64,000 nt of DNA from Nonomuraea aurantiaca (lineage in GTDB: Bacteria; Actinomycetota; Actinomycetes; Streptosporangiales; Streptosporangiaceae). The stretch covers positions 1 through 64,000 of the forward strand of contig NZ_JAIWNB010000020.1 of NCBI RefSeq assembly GCF_020215705.1, read 5' to 3'. Below the pieces are notes generated by a model that saw only the letters and a program-made list of their open reading frames with translations, had not been told where the DNA came from and made no database searches. The position numbers and the translations under genes are program-made. Positions 49,091 through 57,923 of this stretch are shown piece by piece. Within the stretch, counting starts at the first letter, position 1. Every line of letters begins with the position of its first letter.

Positions 49091-49987
49091 ATGAACACGC
49101 GGTTCGCGCCCGATCGCGGTCTGACCACCCGCATGGTCGTGACGATGTTCCTGCTGGGGCTGCTCTATGTGGCCTTCATGGGTGTCCTCATCGCCGTGGG
49201 CGTTCAAGGACTGGTCGTGCTGGTGCTCGCCGGGGGCCTGCTGCTCGCGCAGTATTTCCTGTCCGATCGCATCGCGCTGTTCGCGATGCACGGCCGGGAG
49301 GTCTCGCCGCAAGAGGCTCCCGAGCTCCACGGCATGGTCGACCGCCTGTGCGCGATGGCCGACATGCCCAAGCCGCGGGTGGCGATAGCGGATTCCGACG
49401 TCCCCAACGCCTTCGCCACCGGCCGCAACCAGAACAACTCCGTCCTCTGCGTGACGACCGGCATCCTGCGCCGCCTGGAGCCCCAGGAGCTGGAGGGCGT
49501 GCTGGCACACGAGCTGTCGCACGTTGCCCACCGTGACGTCGCGGTCATGACGATCGCCTCGTTCCTCGGCATCGTGGCCGGTCTGATGACCAGGTTCGCC
49601 CTGTACACGGGTCTGGGCCGCAGCCGCGACAACAACGGCGGCCTGCCGATCGGGCTGATCATCATGCTGGTCTCGATCGTCGTGTACGCGATCAGCTTCC
49701 TGCTCACCCGGGCCCTGTCGCGCTACCGCGAACTGGCCGCGGACCGGGCGGGCGCGTTGCTCACCCAGCGGCCGTCGGCCCTGGCCAGCGCGCTGACCAA
49801 GGTCACCGGCGACATGGCCAGGATCCCGAACCAGGACCTGCGCGAGGCGGCGCCGTTCAACGCCTTCTACTTCGCCCCCGCGCTGGCCAAGGGCACCTCC
49901 ATCGCCACCCTGTTCTCCACTCACCCACCGCTGGAGCGCCGCCTGGAGCAGCTGGCCAGGATCTCCGCCCAACTCGGAAGGGGCTGA
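49091..49987 (+). CDS. htpX: Membrane zinc protease HtpX-like (family M48)
   Basis: A 298-residue integral protease. Two N-terminal helices (about 15-35 and 38-57), the zinc site HELSHVAHRD near 140, two further helices, and the third-ligand region SRYRELAADRAGALLT near 212. The C-terminal THPPLERRLEQL is typical of HtpX. It degrades misfolded membrane proteins; in this operon it pairs with PspA to handle envelope damage. It starts 2 bp after the pspAA stop. Confidence 0.94.
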   Translation: MNTRFAPDRGLTTRMVVTMFLLGLLYVAFMGVLIAVGVQGLVVLVLAGGLLLAQYFLSDRIALFAMHGREVSPQEAPELHGMVDRLCAMADMPKPRVAIADSDVPNAFATGRNQNNSVLCVTTGILRRLEPQELEGVLAHELSHVAHRDVAVMTIASFLGIVAGLMTRFALYTGLGRSRDNNGGLPIGLIIMLVSIVVYAISFLLTRALSRYRELAADRAGALLTQRPSALASALTKVTGDMARIPNQDLREAAPFNAFYFAPALAKGTSIATLFSTHPPLERRLEQLARISAQLGRG

Positions 49988-49991
49988 CCGC

Positions 49992-50549
49992 ATGGGCTGG
50001 CTCGACACCCTGCTAGGCCGGTCGAAGCCTGCACCGCCCAACCTCGACGCACTGTTCGCGCTGCCGTCCGCGGCGGTGACGCTGCAGGCCGCCACCGGTC
50101 TCGTTCCCACCGGTCTCGGCTCGGTGTCCTTCCGCGCGGCGGAGGGCGGCGCGTTCGCCACCCTGGAAAGCGACGTGCAGGCGCTGCTCGGCGAGCGCGT
50201 CGACAAGTCGTCCGACAGTTACGGCTACACCTGGCTCCTGGTGCGCCGATCGCCCGACGACGTCAGCGACCTGGTCACCGAGCTCCACGCGGTCAACGCC
50301 TCGCTGGAGGGCGCCGGGTTCGGCCCCTCGCTGCTCTGCTCGCTGGTGTCGTTCACCGATCCCAACGGCCGGCGGCTGGCGGTCGTCTACCTGTACAAAC
50401 GTGGCACGTTCTACCCGTTCGCGCCGCTGTCCGGCCAGCACCGCGACAACGCGCTCGAACTCCAGGCCAGAGGCGCGCTGGAGAGCGAGCTGCCGCTCGA
50501 ACAGGATCTCGGCCGCTGGTTCCCGGTATGGGGCGCCCCCGGCCTCTGA
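49992..50549 (+). CDS. pspAB: PspA-associated protein PspAB
   Basis: A 185-residue soluble protein beginning MGWLDTLLGRSKPAPPNLDALFALP, followed by VSFRAAEGGAFATLESDVQALL, LHAVNASLEGAGFGPSLLCSLVSF, KRGTFYPFAPLSGQHRDNALEL and ending QDLGRWFPVWGAPGL. This is the PspAB domain described from comparative genomics as a frequent neighbour of HtpX and PspAA. Function unknown. Four bases separate it from htpX, so it completes the four-gene operon. Confidence 0.9.
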   Translation: MGWLDTLLGRSKPAPPNLDALFALPSAAVTLQAATGLVPTGLGSVSFRAAEGGAFATLESDVQALLGERVDKSSDSYGYTWLLVRRSPDDVSDLVTELHAVNASLEGAGFGPSLLCSLVSFTDPNGRRLAVVYLYKRGTFYPFAPLSGQHRDNALELQARGALESELPLEQDLGRWFPVWGAPGL

Positions 50550-50574
50550 TCGCACCGGGTGATCTAATGATCAC

Positions 50575-51957
50575 GTGGAGCGAAGACTGCTGGTGCTCGC
50601 GGCCACCGCCCTCGTCGTGGCGGCCGTGCTGTACAGCGCCTGGATGCCCGGCCAGTTCACCAGCCCGCTGGTCGACCGGACCGACGGCCTGGTCGGCGAG
50701 CTGGCGGCGCGCGACCAGCCCGCCACGCGCCTGTTCAGGGCCGCCGACGTGCTGGCGGGCCTGGCGATCGTGCTCGGGGTGGCGCTGACGCCCAGGGTGC
50801 GGCGAGAGCGGTTCGCCTGGCTCGGGGTGGCGGCCTTCGGCGCTCTCGTGCTCGCCGGTGGGCTGTTCCCGCTCGACTGCGCCGCGCTGGGCGATCCCGT
50901 CTGCGAGCTCGGCCCGCTGTCGCTCTCGCACCGCGTCCACGCCGTGACCGGTGTGCTGGCCACGGCCGCCGTGCTGGCCGCGATGGCCCTGCTGAGCCGA
51001 TGCTGGGACACCTGCGTCGCCTGGCTCATCACCGGCGCGGCCCTGGGCGTCACCGCGCTGACGCTGGCGGCCATCGCGGGCGGATACCCGGCCGGGCTGG
51101 CGCAGCGGGGGCAGGCGACGCTTGTGGCGGTTTGGCTGGTGTACGTCGCGCTACGGCTGCTGGAGGCCGACGACCGTCCGCTGGTGCCGGGTGCGGGGCC
51201 GCATGTGGTCGTTCAGGGCTTGGGGCCGGTCGTGCTCATCAGCGCGGGGCTGGGCGGTGTGTCCTCTCACTGGGACGGGGTGGCCGCCGAACTCGCCCGG
51301 AGCCACCGGGTGATCCGCTTCGACCGGCCCGGTCTCGGCCGCAGTCCCGCCTCGCCGGCGCCACCCACTCTGTACGGGGAGGCGGCCCGCCTGGCCGCCC
51401 TGGCCCCCGCCCATCCCGAACAGGTCACCGTGGTGGCCCACTCGGTGGCCGCCTGGCACGCGGAGGCGTTCGTCAGGCTGCATCCGATGTGCGTGGCCCG
51501 GCTGGTGCTGGTCGACCCGAGCCGGGCCGACCGGCACCGGCGCGCCTCGTCGCTCGGCAGGTCCGTCGGCCGATGGCTGCCCGCGCTGGGCGGCGCCTGG
51601 GGTGCCGCCGCGCTCGCCCTCCTGACGGGTCCGGTCGTCCACCGGCTGGTCAGCGGCCTGCCGGACCGGGGGCGCGCGTACCGTACCGGCCGGGTGCTCG
51701 CCGCGGCGGTGGGGGAGTTTCTGGCCCGGCGGGAGATGACGGCCGACCTGCGCCGCGTGCGGGCGCGGCACGCCTTCCCGGACGTACCGGTGACCGTGAT
51801 CAGCCCGGTGACCGTGATCGGCACGGGCGGGAGGGCGCGGCGCCAGGAGCGGCTGGCCGGCGACCTGAACGCCGACCTCGTCCGCATGACCTCCTCGACC
51901 CGCCGCATCCATCTCGCCGCCGCTGGCGTGATCATCGACGCCGTCCGCGGCCTGTGA
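50575..51957 (+). CDS. Fusion of a DUF998-like membrane domain and an alpha/beta hydrolase
   Basis: A 460-residue protein. Residues 1-200 hold about six transmembrane helices with the DUF998-like loop LAGGLFPLDCAALGDPVCEL. From 210 an alpha/beta hydrolase begins: VVLISAGLGGVSSHWDGVA, RFDRPGLGRSP, the elbow VVAHSVAAWHAEAF and LVLVDPSR. The elbow reads AHSVA, without the usual first Gly of GxSxG, and the late Asp/His region is unclear, so activity is uncertain. GTG start. It follows pspAB after 25 bp and may belong to that transcript; a membrane-lipid role is inference. Confidence 0.82.
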   Translation: MERRLLVLAATALVVAAVLYSAWMPGQFTSPLVDRTDGLVGELAARDQPATRLFRAADVLAGLAIVLGVALTPRVRRERFAWLGVAAFGALVLAGGLFPLDCAALGDPVCELGPLSLSHRVHAVTGVLATAAVLAAMALLSRCWDTCVAWLITGAALGVTALTLAAIAGGYPAGLAQRGQATLVAVWLVYVALRLLEADDRPLVPGAGPHVVVQGLGPVVLISAGLGGVSSHWDGVAAELARSHRVIRFDRPGLGRSPASPAPPTLYGEAARLAALAPAHPEQVTVVAHSVAAWHAEAFVRLHPMCVARLVLVDPSRADRHRRASSLGRSVGRWLPALGGAWGAAALALLTGPVVHRLVSGLPDRGRAYRTGRVLAAAVGEFLARREMTADLRRVRARHAFPDVPVTVISPVTVIGTGGRARRQERLAGDLNADLVRMTSSTRRIHLAAAGVIIDAVRGL

Positions 51958-52065
51958 TCACGACGCGCCCGTGGCCTGTTCTGGCTGGTGTGTGCGTCGA
52001 TGTGCTGACGCGGAGCCGCGTAACCCACCAGAATGGCGGAAAAGACGCCATATATGGGGGTTGTA

Positions 52066-54222
52066 ATGCCGGACCTCGTGGCCCTCAGGCCAGGGGATCC
52101 CGCGTCGGTGGGGGCGTACACCCTGTCGGGGCGGCTGGGCGAGGGCGGGCAGGGGACCGTCTACCTCGCGACCGCCGCCAACGGCGCGCAGGTCGCGGTG
52201 AAGCTGCTCCGCGCGGACCTGGCCGGGGATCACGAGGCGTCGGAACGGTTCGTCCGCGAGGTGGCGATGGCCCGGCGGGTCGCCCCTTTCTGTACCGCTC
52301 AGGTCATGGAGACCGGGTTGTTCGGCGGCCTGCCGTACATCGTCAGCGAGTACATCGACGGCCCGACGCTCGATGACGTGGTGCGCACGGACGGCCCGCG
52401 CTCGGGGACGTCCCTGCACCGCCTGGCGATCGGTACGGTGACCGCGCTCGTCGCCATCCACCAGGCCGGCATCGTGCACCGCGACTTCAAGCCGTCGAAC
52501 GTCGTGCTCGCCTCCGACGGCCCCCGGGTGATCGACTTCGGCATCGCCAGGGCGCTCGACCTGACCTCGTCGCTGACGGCCAGCGCCATCGGCACGCCGT
52601 CGTTCATGGCGCCCGAACAGCTCACGGAGGCGGCTCCCGGGCCTCAGTCGGACATGTTCGCGTGGGCGTGCACGCTGCTGTTCGCCGCTTCCGGGCAGCC
52701 GCCGTTCGGGCAGGACAGCCTGCCGGCGGTGGTCAACCGGATCATCCATACCGACGCCGACGTCACACCGATTCAGGATCCGGCGCTGCGCTCGCTGGTG
52801 ACGGACTGCCTGGCCAAGGATCCCGGGCGGCGGCCGACGGCGAGTGAGGCGCTGATGCGGCTGCTCGGCCACGGGCCCGGCGGCGCCCCACCCCGCCTCC
52901 TGGACCAGCCCGGCGGCGCGGCACCCAGCCTCCTGCGCCAGGGCACCGCCGTGGCCGCCTCAGGGCCGGTCCCGGCGATGGGCTCCACGCCTCGGGCGCC
53001 GGGGGGCTCCGGGCCGGTGCCATCGACGCACCTGCCGTACCAGCAGCCTCCGCCGCCCCCGTACGCGCGGCCGTTATACCAACAGCAACTCCTGCTGACC
53101 CAGCCGCCCGCCCGGACGGGTGGCAGGCGGGGCATCGGGTGGATCGTCGCCATAGCGGTCGCGTGCACGCTGGCGCTGGCCACGGTCGGCGGCATCGTCG
53201 CGGTACGGCTCGCGTCCCTGCCCGGCCCGATCGGCGCCTCCTCGCCGACACCGGAGGACACGAACAGCACGGATGCCTCGTACACCCCGACCCCGACCCC
53301 AACCCCGACCCCGACCCCGGACCAGAGCACCCGGACGATCGCGCTGCCCGGCACCTCCGTCGAGATCCGGGAGAACGGCTCCGACCCGATCAAGCTGGCC
53401 TCCTACAGCCTGAACGGCGGCAAGGGCGTCTACGTCCGGCGGGCCGCGTCCGACGACTTCACGCTCGACAACCACTACTTCGAGTACGCCCTGGCCGCCG
53501 ACGGCACCCGCGCGCTGGCCACCGACGTCGACTACAGCAGCGACGGCTACGCCCTCGTGTCGATCATCGACCACCGGACCGGCGCCAAGCGCACGGTGAA
53601 ACTCAGCACCAAGCCGGTGTTCCCGACGACGCCGCGCTGGTCGCCGGACGGCAAGCTCGGCCTGGTCACGCTCTTCAAGGACACGGGCTTCAAGGGAAAG
53701 GGTGGGGAGAGCGTCGAGTACGGCTACGGCGTCATCGACGTCGCGCGGGGCACGGGCAAGGTCTACCAGGTCAAGGAGAAGGGCGCGGGCGAGTGGCGCT
53801 TCTTCTGGGACGCCGGCGGGCAGGCCGTCGGCACGTGGGTGGGCGGCCGGATGAAGTTCTACGACCTGGACGGCAACGCGCTGCGTACGCTGTCCGGCGC
53901 GGGCTCGCCCGTCTGGGTGGAGGGCGACGACCTCTCCCCGTCGGGCGGGTTGTTCCTGTCCCACTGCACCGCGGCGGGCGGCACGCTCTGCGCCAGGTCC
54001 ACGACGGGTAGTGGGAGCACGCCCGTCACCATCCCGTTCGCCACCAACCGGCTCATCGGCTGGTGGGATGACCGGCATCTGGCCGTGTGGCGGGTCAAGG
54101 GTGCCGGATACGAGGCGGTTGTGATCGATCTGAAGGGGCAGGTCATCAGAGTGCTGGCCACCGCGGCCAAGCGGGCCGAGTTCGACAAGATGGGCATGCG
54201 CTTCAGCCGCGGTACGCCCTGA
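52066..54222 (+). CDS. Receptor-type Ser/Thr protein kinase with extracellular beta-propeller
   Basis: A 718-residue protein. The kinase domain occupies about residues 15-270: Gly loop LGEGGQGTVYLA, VAVKLLRADL with the ATP Lys, HRDFKPSNVVL catalytic loop, DFGIARALD, APEQ and DMFAWACTLLFAASG. A Pro-rich juxtamembrane linker precedes one transmembrane helix at about 357-380 (GWIVAIAVACTLALATVGGI). Outside lie a TPTPTPTPTP stretch and a C-terminal half with WD40/TolB-like beta blades (TTPRWSPDGKLGLVTLF). Bacterial kinases of this build sense outside signals by the propeller. ATG at 52066 is preferred (GGGGG upstream) over one at 52033. Confidence 0.92.
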   Translation: MPDLVALRPGDPASVGAYTLSGRLGEGGQGTVYLATAANGAQVAVKLLRADLAGDHEASERFVREVAMARRVAPFCTAQVMETGLFGGLPYIVSEYIDGPTLDDVVRTDGPRSGTSLHRLAIGTVTALVAIHQAGIVHRDFKPSNVVLASDGPRVIDFGIARALDLTSSLTASAIGTPSFMAPEQLTEAAPGPQSDMFAWACTLLFAASGQPPFGQDSLPAVVNRIIHTDADVTPIQDPALRSLVTDCLAKDPGRRPTASEALMRLLGHGPGGAPPRLLDQPGGAAPSLLRQGTAVAASGPVPAMGSTPRAPGGSGPVPSTHLPYQQPPPPPYARPLYQQQLLLTQPPARTGGRRGIGWIVAIAVACTLALATVGGIVAVRLASLPGPIGASSPTPEDTNSTDASYTPTPTPTPTPTPDQSTRTIALPGTSVEIRENGSDPIKLASYSLNGGKGVYVRRAASDDFTLDNHYFEYALAADGTRALATDVDYSSDGYALVSIIDHRTGAKRTVKLSTKPVFPTTPRWSPDGKLGLVTLFKDTGFKGKGGESVEYGYGVIDVARGTGKVYQVKEKGAGEWRFFWDAGGQAVGTWVGGRMKFYDLDGNALRTLSGAGSPVWVEGDDLSPSGGLFLSHCTAAGGTLCARSTTGSGSTPVTIPFATNRLIGWWDDRHLAVWRVKGAGYEAVVIDLKGQVIRVLATAAKRAEFDKMGMRFSRGTP

Positions 54223-54258
54223 CCAACCCGCCGATCCTACGGACCCAAGGGGGTGCGC

Positions 54259-54876
54259 GTGGAAACGGAGCACGAGCAGATCGCCGTCGCCGGCGAGGGG
54301 GCGGTCTCGGCCGCGCCCGACGTCATGCGTCTGAACGCGGGCGTGGAGGTGCGCAGAACCTCGGCCGCCGAAGCCTTCGCCGCCGTCAGGGCCGCCGCCG
54401 TCCGGCTCACGGAGGCCCTGACCGGGGCCGGCATCGCCCCGGAGGACCTGCGTACCAGCGAGTTGTCCCTCGGCCCCGAGTACGAGGTCTATCCCAAGGT
54501 GGCCGCCTACAGAGCCGCGCAGGGCGTCGAGGCGCTGGTCCGTGACCTCTCGCGGGCCGACCGGGTGATCGACACCGTGGCGGCGGTGGGGGAGGAGGCG
54601 CGGTTGAACGGGGTTTCGTTCGAGCTGTCCGACCCCACCAGGGCTCTGGCGGAGGCGAGGGTACGGGCGTTCCGCGATGCCGCCGCCAAGGCCGCCCAGT
54701 ACGCCGAACTCGCCGGGCGCCCGCTGGGCGGGGTCGTCTCGGTGACCGAGGAGTCGGTGGGCGGCCCGCAGCCGATGGCGTTCGCCGCGCTGGCGGCGGA
54801 GGAGAAGGCGTCGATCAGCCCCGGACGCCAGACCTTGTCGATCGGCGTCCGGGTCGTGTACGCCTTCGGCGACTAG
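54259..54876 (+). CDS. SIMPL domain (DUF541) protein
   Basis: A 205-residue protein: IAVAGEGAVSAAPDVMRLNAGVEVRR, then a helix (EAFAAVRAAAVRLTEALTGAGIAPEDL), TSELSLGPEY, RAQGVEALVRDLSRADRVID and SIGVRVVYAF. This is the SIMPL fold, found in periplasmic/outside proteins (BP26-like), but no signal peptide is visible, so it is probably cytosolic. AAGGGG six bases before GTG 54259 supports that start. It follows the kinase gene by 36 bp. Confidence 0.85.
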   Translation: METEHEQIAVAGEGAVSAAPDVMRLNAGVEVRRTSAAEAFAAVRAAAVRLTEALTGAGIAPEDLRTSELSLGPEYEVYPKVAAYRAAQGVEALVRDLSRADRVIDTVAAVGEEARLNGVSFELSDPTRALAEARVRAFRDAAAKAAQYAELAGRPLGGVVSVTEESVGGPQPMAFAALAAEEKASISPGRQTLSIGVRVVYAFGD

Positions 54877-54920
54877 TTCGGTTCGTCACGCGACCGTCTC
54901 GATCCCTGTGACGGTCGCTT

Positions 54921-55040
54921 GTGGGCTGGGGTCCTTCGGGGGGATTACCCCCTGCGGGGGAGTGGATGAGGGCGGTCCGTTGTGGCTGGGGCCCTTGGGA
55001 GGGATACCCCCTGCGGGGGAGCGGATAAGGGCGGTCCGTC
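54921..55040. repeat. Two tandem 60-bp repeats with internal C5/G5 hairpins
   Basis: Units 54921-54980 and 54981-55040 share TGGGG-CCTT, GGGAT-ACCCCCTGCGGGGGAG, GGAT-AGGGCGGTCCGT at most positions; a third partial unit (GTGGCAGGGGAGCCCAGGGG) follows. Each unit can form CCCCC-TGC-GGGGG. They fill the 190-bp gap between the convergent SIMPL and nadA genes and may serve as a repeated terminator. Confidence 0.8.
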
Positions 55041-55070
55041 GTGGCAGGGGAGCCCAGGGGTCGTGAGGTG

Positions 55071-56222
55071 TCAGGGGAGGGCCAGCATCCGGTCCAGGGC
55101 GACCTTGGCCCAGTGGGTGGTGTCGGCGTCGACCGTGATCTGGTTGACGACCTCCCCGAGTGCCAGTGACTCCAGTGCCCACACCAGGTGCGGCAGGTCG
55201 ATCCGGTTCATCGTCGAGCAGTAGCAGACCGTCCTGTCCAGGAAAGAGACGTTCTTGTCGGGGAACTGCGCGGCGAGCCGCTTGACCAGGTTCAGTTCGG
55301 TGCCGATCGCCCAGCTCGAACCCGCCGGAGCCGCCTCCAGCGTCTTGATGATGTGCTCGGTCGAGCCGACGTGGTCGGCCTTGAGCACCACCTCGTGCTT
55401 GCACTCCGGGTGCACGAGCACGTTGACGCCCGGGATGCGCCGCCGTACGTCATCGACCGACTCGGCCGTGAAACGGCCGTGCACCGAGCAGTGGCCCTTC
55501 CACAGGATCATCTTGGCGCGGTCGAGCTGCTCGCGGGTGAGGCCGCCGTTCGGGCGGTGGGGGTTCCAGACGACGCAGTCGTCCAGCGACATGCCCATCT
55601 CCAGCACCGCGGTGTTGCGGCCCAGGTGCTGATCGGGCAGGAACAGCACCTTCTCGCCCTGCTCGAAGGCCCAGTCCAGGGCCCTCTTGGCGTTGGAGGA
55701 GGTGCAGACAGCGCCGCCGTTGCGGCCGCAGAAGGCCTTGATGTCGGCGCTGGAGTTCATGTACGTGACGGGAATCACCTGATCGGCGAGACCGGCGTCC
55801 TCCAGCGACTCCCAGCACTCCTCCACCTGGTCGAAGGTGGCCATGTCCGCCATCGAGCAGCCCGCCGCCAGGTCGGGCAGGATCACCTTCTGCGCCTGGC
55901 CGGTCAGGATGTCGGCGGACTCGGCCATGAAGTGCACGCCGCAGAAGACGATGAACTCCGCCTCCGGCCTGGCCGCGGCCTGCTGCGCGAGTTTGAAGGA
56001 GTCGCCGGTGACGTCGGCGAACTGGATGACCTCGTCACGCTGATAGTGGTGGCCCAGCACGAACAGCCGGTCACCGAGCGCCTTCTTGGCCGTGCGCGCC
56101 CGCTCCACCAGGTCCGGATCGGAGGCGGGTGGCAGCTCACCAGGGCAGTCGACCCCCTTCTCGCTGTGCGGATCGGCGTCCCGGCCGAGTACGAAGAGCG
56201 GCAGCCCAGTCTGGGTGGCCAT
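55071..56222 (-). CDS. nadA: Quinolinate synthase A
   Basis: A 383-residue [4Fe-4S] enzyme that condenses iminoaspartate with dihydroxyacetone phosphate to quinolinate, the first NAD precursor. Motifs: LGHHYQRDEVIQFADVTGDS, FCGVHFMAESADIL, DLAAGCSMADM (cluster Cys), YMNSSADIKAFCG, VCTSSNA (cluster region), HPECKHEV and CYCSTMNRI. ATG at 56222 gives the best spacing to GGGGG; two codons upstream is another ATG. A palindrome 14-32 bp upstream is a candidate NAD-pathway operator. nadB and nadC are not next to it here, which is unusual for actinomycetes, where nadABC are commonly together. Confidence 0.95.
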   Translation of the reverse strand: MATQTGLPLFVLGRDADPHSEKGVDCPGELPPASDPDLVERARTAKKALGDRLFVLGHHYQRDEVIQFADVTGDSFKLAQQAAARPEAEFIVFCGVHFMAESADILTGQAQKVILPDLAAGCSMADMATFDQVEECWESLEDAGLADQVIPVTYMNSSADIKAFCGRNGGAVCTSSNAKRALDWAFEQGEKVLFLPDQHLGRNTAVLEMGMSLDDCVVWNPHRPNGGLTREQLDRAKMILWKGHCSVHGRFTAESVDDVRRRIPGVNVLVHPECKHEVVLKADHVGSTEHIIKTLEAAPAGSSWAIGTELNLVKRLAAQFPDKNVSFLDRTVCYCSTMNRIDLPHLVWALESLALGEVVNQITVDADTTHWAKVALDRMLALP

Positions 56223-56235
56223 GGCCATACCCCCT

Positions 56236-56254
56236 TATCGTCGAACTGACGATA
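56236..56254 (-). promoter_or_regulatory. Palindrome upstream of nadA (possible NrtR-type operator)
   Basis: TATCGTC-GAACT-GACGATA is a perfect 7-bp inverted repeat located 14-32 bp before the nadA start. NrtR-family repressors (for example NdnR of Corynebacterium glutamicum) control nadA in actinobacteria through palindromes with GTC/GAC arms. The regulator is not encoded in the window, so the link is inference. Confidence 0.6.
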
Positions 56255-56385
56255 CTCATCATGACATATCGCCCGTAGCACTTATTCCGGGGGTCCGGAG
56301 GGCTGGGAATGTGTAGCACGGGGGATGTGTTGGTAGCGTCTAAGTAGGACGTCGTAAACAGACAGCCGGGTTAGGGAGTCAGCAG

Positions 56386-56739
56386 ATGACGGTTGAGAGC
56401 AGCGAGACCACGACGCAGGGCCTGATCCTGACTGACGCGGCCGCCGCCAAGGTCAAGGCCCTGCTTGAGCAGCAGGGCGAAGAGGGCCTGCAGCTGCGCG
56501 TGGCCGTGCAGCCGGGTGGCTGCTCCGGTCTGCGTTACCAGCTCTTCTTCGACGACCGCTCGATGGACGGCGACGTCGTTACCGACTTCGGCGGCGTGAG
56601 CGTGGTCACCGACAGGATGAGCGCCCCTTACCTGCTGGGCGCCTCCATCGACTTCGTGGACACGATCGAGAAGCAGGGCTTCACCATCGACAACCCCAAC
56701 GCCACCGGCTCCTGTGCCTGTGGCGACTCGTTCAACTAG
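56386..56739 (+). CDS. erpA: Iron-sulfur cluster carrier of the HesB/IscA/ErpA family
   Basis: A 117-residue A-type carrier. The three conserved Cys are in PGGCSGLRYQLFFDD and GSCACGDSF near the C-terminus; the fold begins LILTDAAAAKVKALLEQQGE. It hands Fe-S clusters to apo-proteins; the neighbouring NadA and the lipoyl synthase are typical recipients. GGAG eight bases before the ATG. Divergent from nadA with 160 bp between. In Mycobacterium the orthologue is beside the adenosine kinase and ctaC, matching the order here. Confidence 0.93.
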   Translation: MTVESSETTTQGLILTDAAAAKVKALLEQQGEEGLQLRVAVQPGGCSGLRYQLFFDDRSMDGDVVTDFGGVSVVTDRMSAPYLLGASIDFVDTIEKQGFTIDNPNATGSCACGDSFN

Positions 56740-56852
56740 TCGGTGCGGCCAAGGTCCCGCTCGCATCCATGCGACGCGGGACCTTCGCGTATCCTTCCTC
56801 GCGTATCCTCGTTTGGTTCATTGGCTTGCTGACAACGAGGAAGAAGAATCCC

Positions 56853-57839
56853 GTGCGCATCGCCGTCACCGGCTCCATCGCGACCGACCACCTGATGACC
56901 TTCCCAGGAAGCTTCGGCGATCAGCTGATCGCCGAGCAGCTCGATCGGGTGTCGCTCTCCTTCTTGGTCGACGACCTGCAGATCCGTCGCGGTGGGTGCG
57001 CGGCGAACATCGCCTTCGGCATGGGCTGCCTGGGGCTCAAACCGATTCTCGTGGGCGCGGTCGGCTCGGACTTCGCCGACTACCGCTCCTGGCTGGAGCG
57101 CCACGGCGTGGACTGCGATTCCGTGCACGTCTCCGAGAACCATCACACGGCCCGCTTCCTCTGCACCACGGACGAGCACCACAACCAGATCGCCTCGTTC
57201 TACACCGGCGCGATGGCCGAGGCCCGGCTCATCGAGCTGCGGCCCGTCTCCGACCGCGTGGGCGGGCTCGACCTGGTGCTCATCAGCCCGAACGACCCCG
57301 ACGCCATGCTGCGCCACACCGACGAGTGCCGCCAGCGGGGCATCCCGTTCGCCGCCGACCCCTCGCAGCAGCTCGCGCGCATGGCCGACGAGCAGATCCG
57401 TGACCTCGTCGACGGCGCCGCCTACCTGTTCTCCAACGACTACGAGAAGGGGCTCATCGAGCAGAAGACCGGCTGGTCCGACGCCGAGGTCCTGGACCGG
57501 GTGGGCGTCCGCATCACCACGCTCGGCCCCAAGGGCGCCGTCATCGACCGCGCGGGCGAGCCGTCCATCCAGGTCGCTCCCGCGCCGGAGCAGGGCAAGG
57601 CCGACCCGACCGGTGTCGGCGACGCCTTCCGCGCGGGCTTCCTGTCCGGTCTGGCCTGGGGCCTGCCGCTGGAGCGCTGCGGCCAGGTCGGCAACCTGAC
57701 CGCCACGCACGTGCTGGAGCGGGTCGGCGGCCAGGAGTACGAGCTCGGGCAGAAGGCCTTCCTGGAGCGGTTCGGCGCCGCCTACGGGGCCAGGGCCGCC
57801 GAGGAGATCGCCGGCGTCGTCCGCTGCCACCACGCCTGA
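56853..57839 (+). CDS. PfkB-family carbohydrate kinase, probable adenosine kinase
   Basis: A 328-residue ribokinase-fold enzyme. VRIAVTGSIATDHLMTFPG starts the fold; RRGGCAANIAFGMGCLGLKP is PfkB signature 1; the catalytic Asp lies in KADPTGVGDAFRAGFLSGL (signature 2); YLFSNDYEKGLIEQ fits the adenosine kinase branch. The mycobacterial gene at the same place (near erpA and ctaC) encodes adenosine kinase, so nucleoside salvage is the best call. Start GTG with AGGAAG nine bases upstream; upstream in-frame codons have no family support. Ends at a hairpin terminator. Confidence 0.88.
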   Translation: MRIAVTGSIATDHLMTFPGSFGDQLIAEQLDRVSLSFLVDDLQIRRGGCAANIAFGMGCLGLKPILVGAVGSDFADYRSWLERHGVDCDSVHVSENHHTARFLCTTDEHHNQIASFYTGAMAEARLIELRPVSDRVGGLDLVLISPNDPDAMLRHTDECRQRGIPFAADPSQQLARMADEQIRDLVDGAAYLFSNDYEKGLIEQKTGWSDAEVLDRVGVRITTLGPKGAVIDRAGEPSIQVAPAPEQGKADPTGVGDAFRAGFLSGLAWGLPLERCGQVGNLTATHVLERVGGQEYELGQKAFLERFGAAYGARAAEEIAGVVRCHHA

Positions 57840-57862
57840 CCCACCGCACCGCTCGCGGAGCG

Positions 57863-57889
57863 CCCCGCCGCACGGTCAGTGCGGCGGGG
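57863..57889. terminator. Terminator between convergent kinase and CBS genes
   Basis: CCCCGCCGCAC (57863-57873) pairs perfectly with 57879-57889 around a 5-nt loop; GTGTTTT follows on the plus strand. It lies 24 bp past the kinase stop. Confidence 0.82.
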
Positions 57890-57923
57890 TGGTGTGTTTT
57901 CCGCGACGGCTGTACGCCGGCGG

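Noticed and set aside
53285..53325. CCCGACCCCGA-type repeat as a CRISPR or regulatory array
   Set aside because: It is in frame within the kinase gene and encodes a TPTPTP linker outside the membrane helix.
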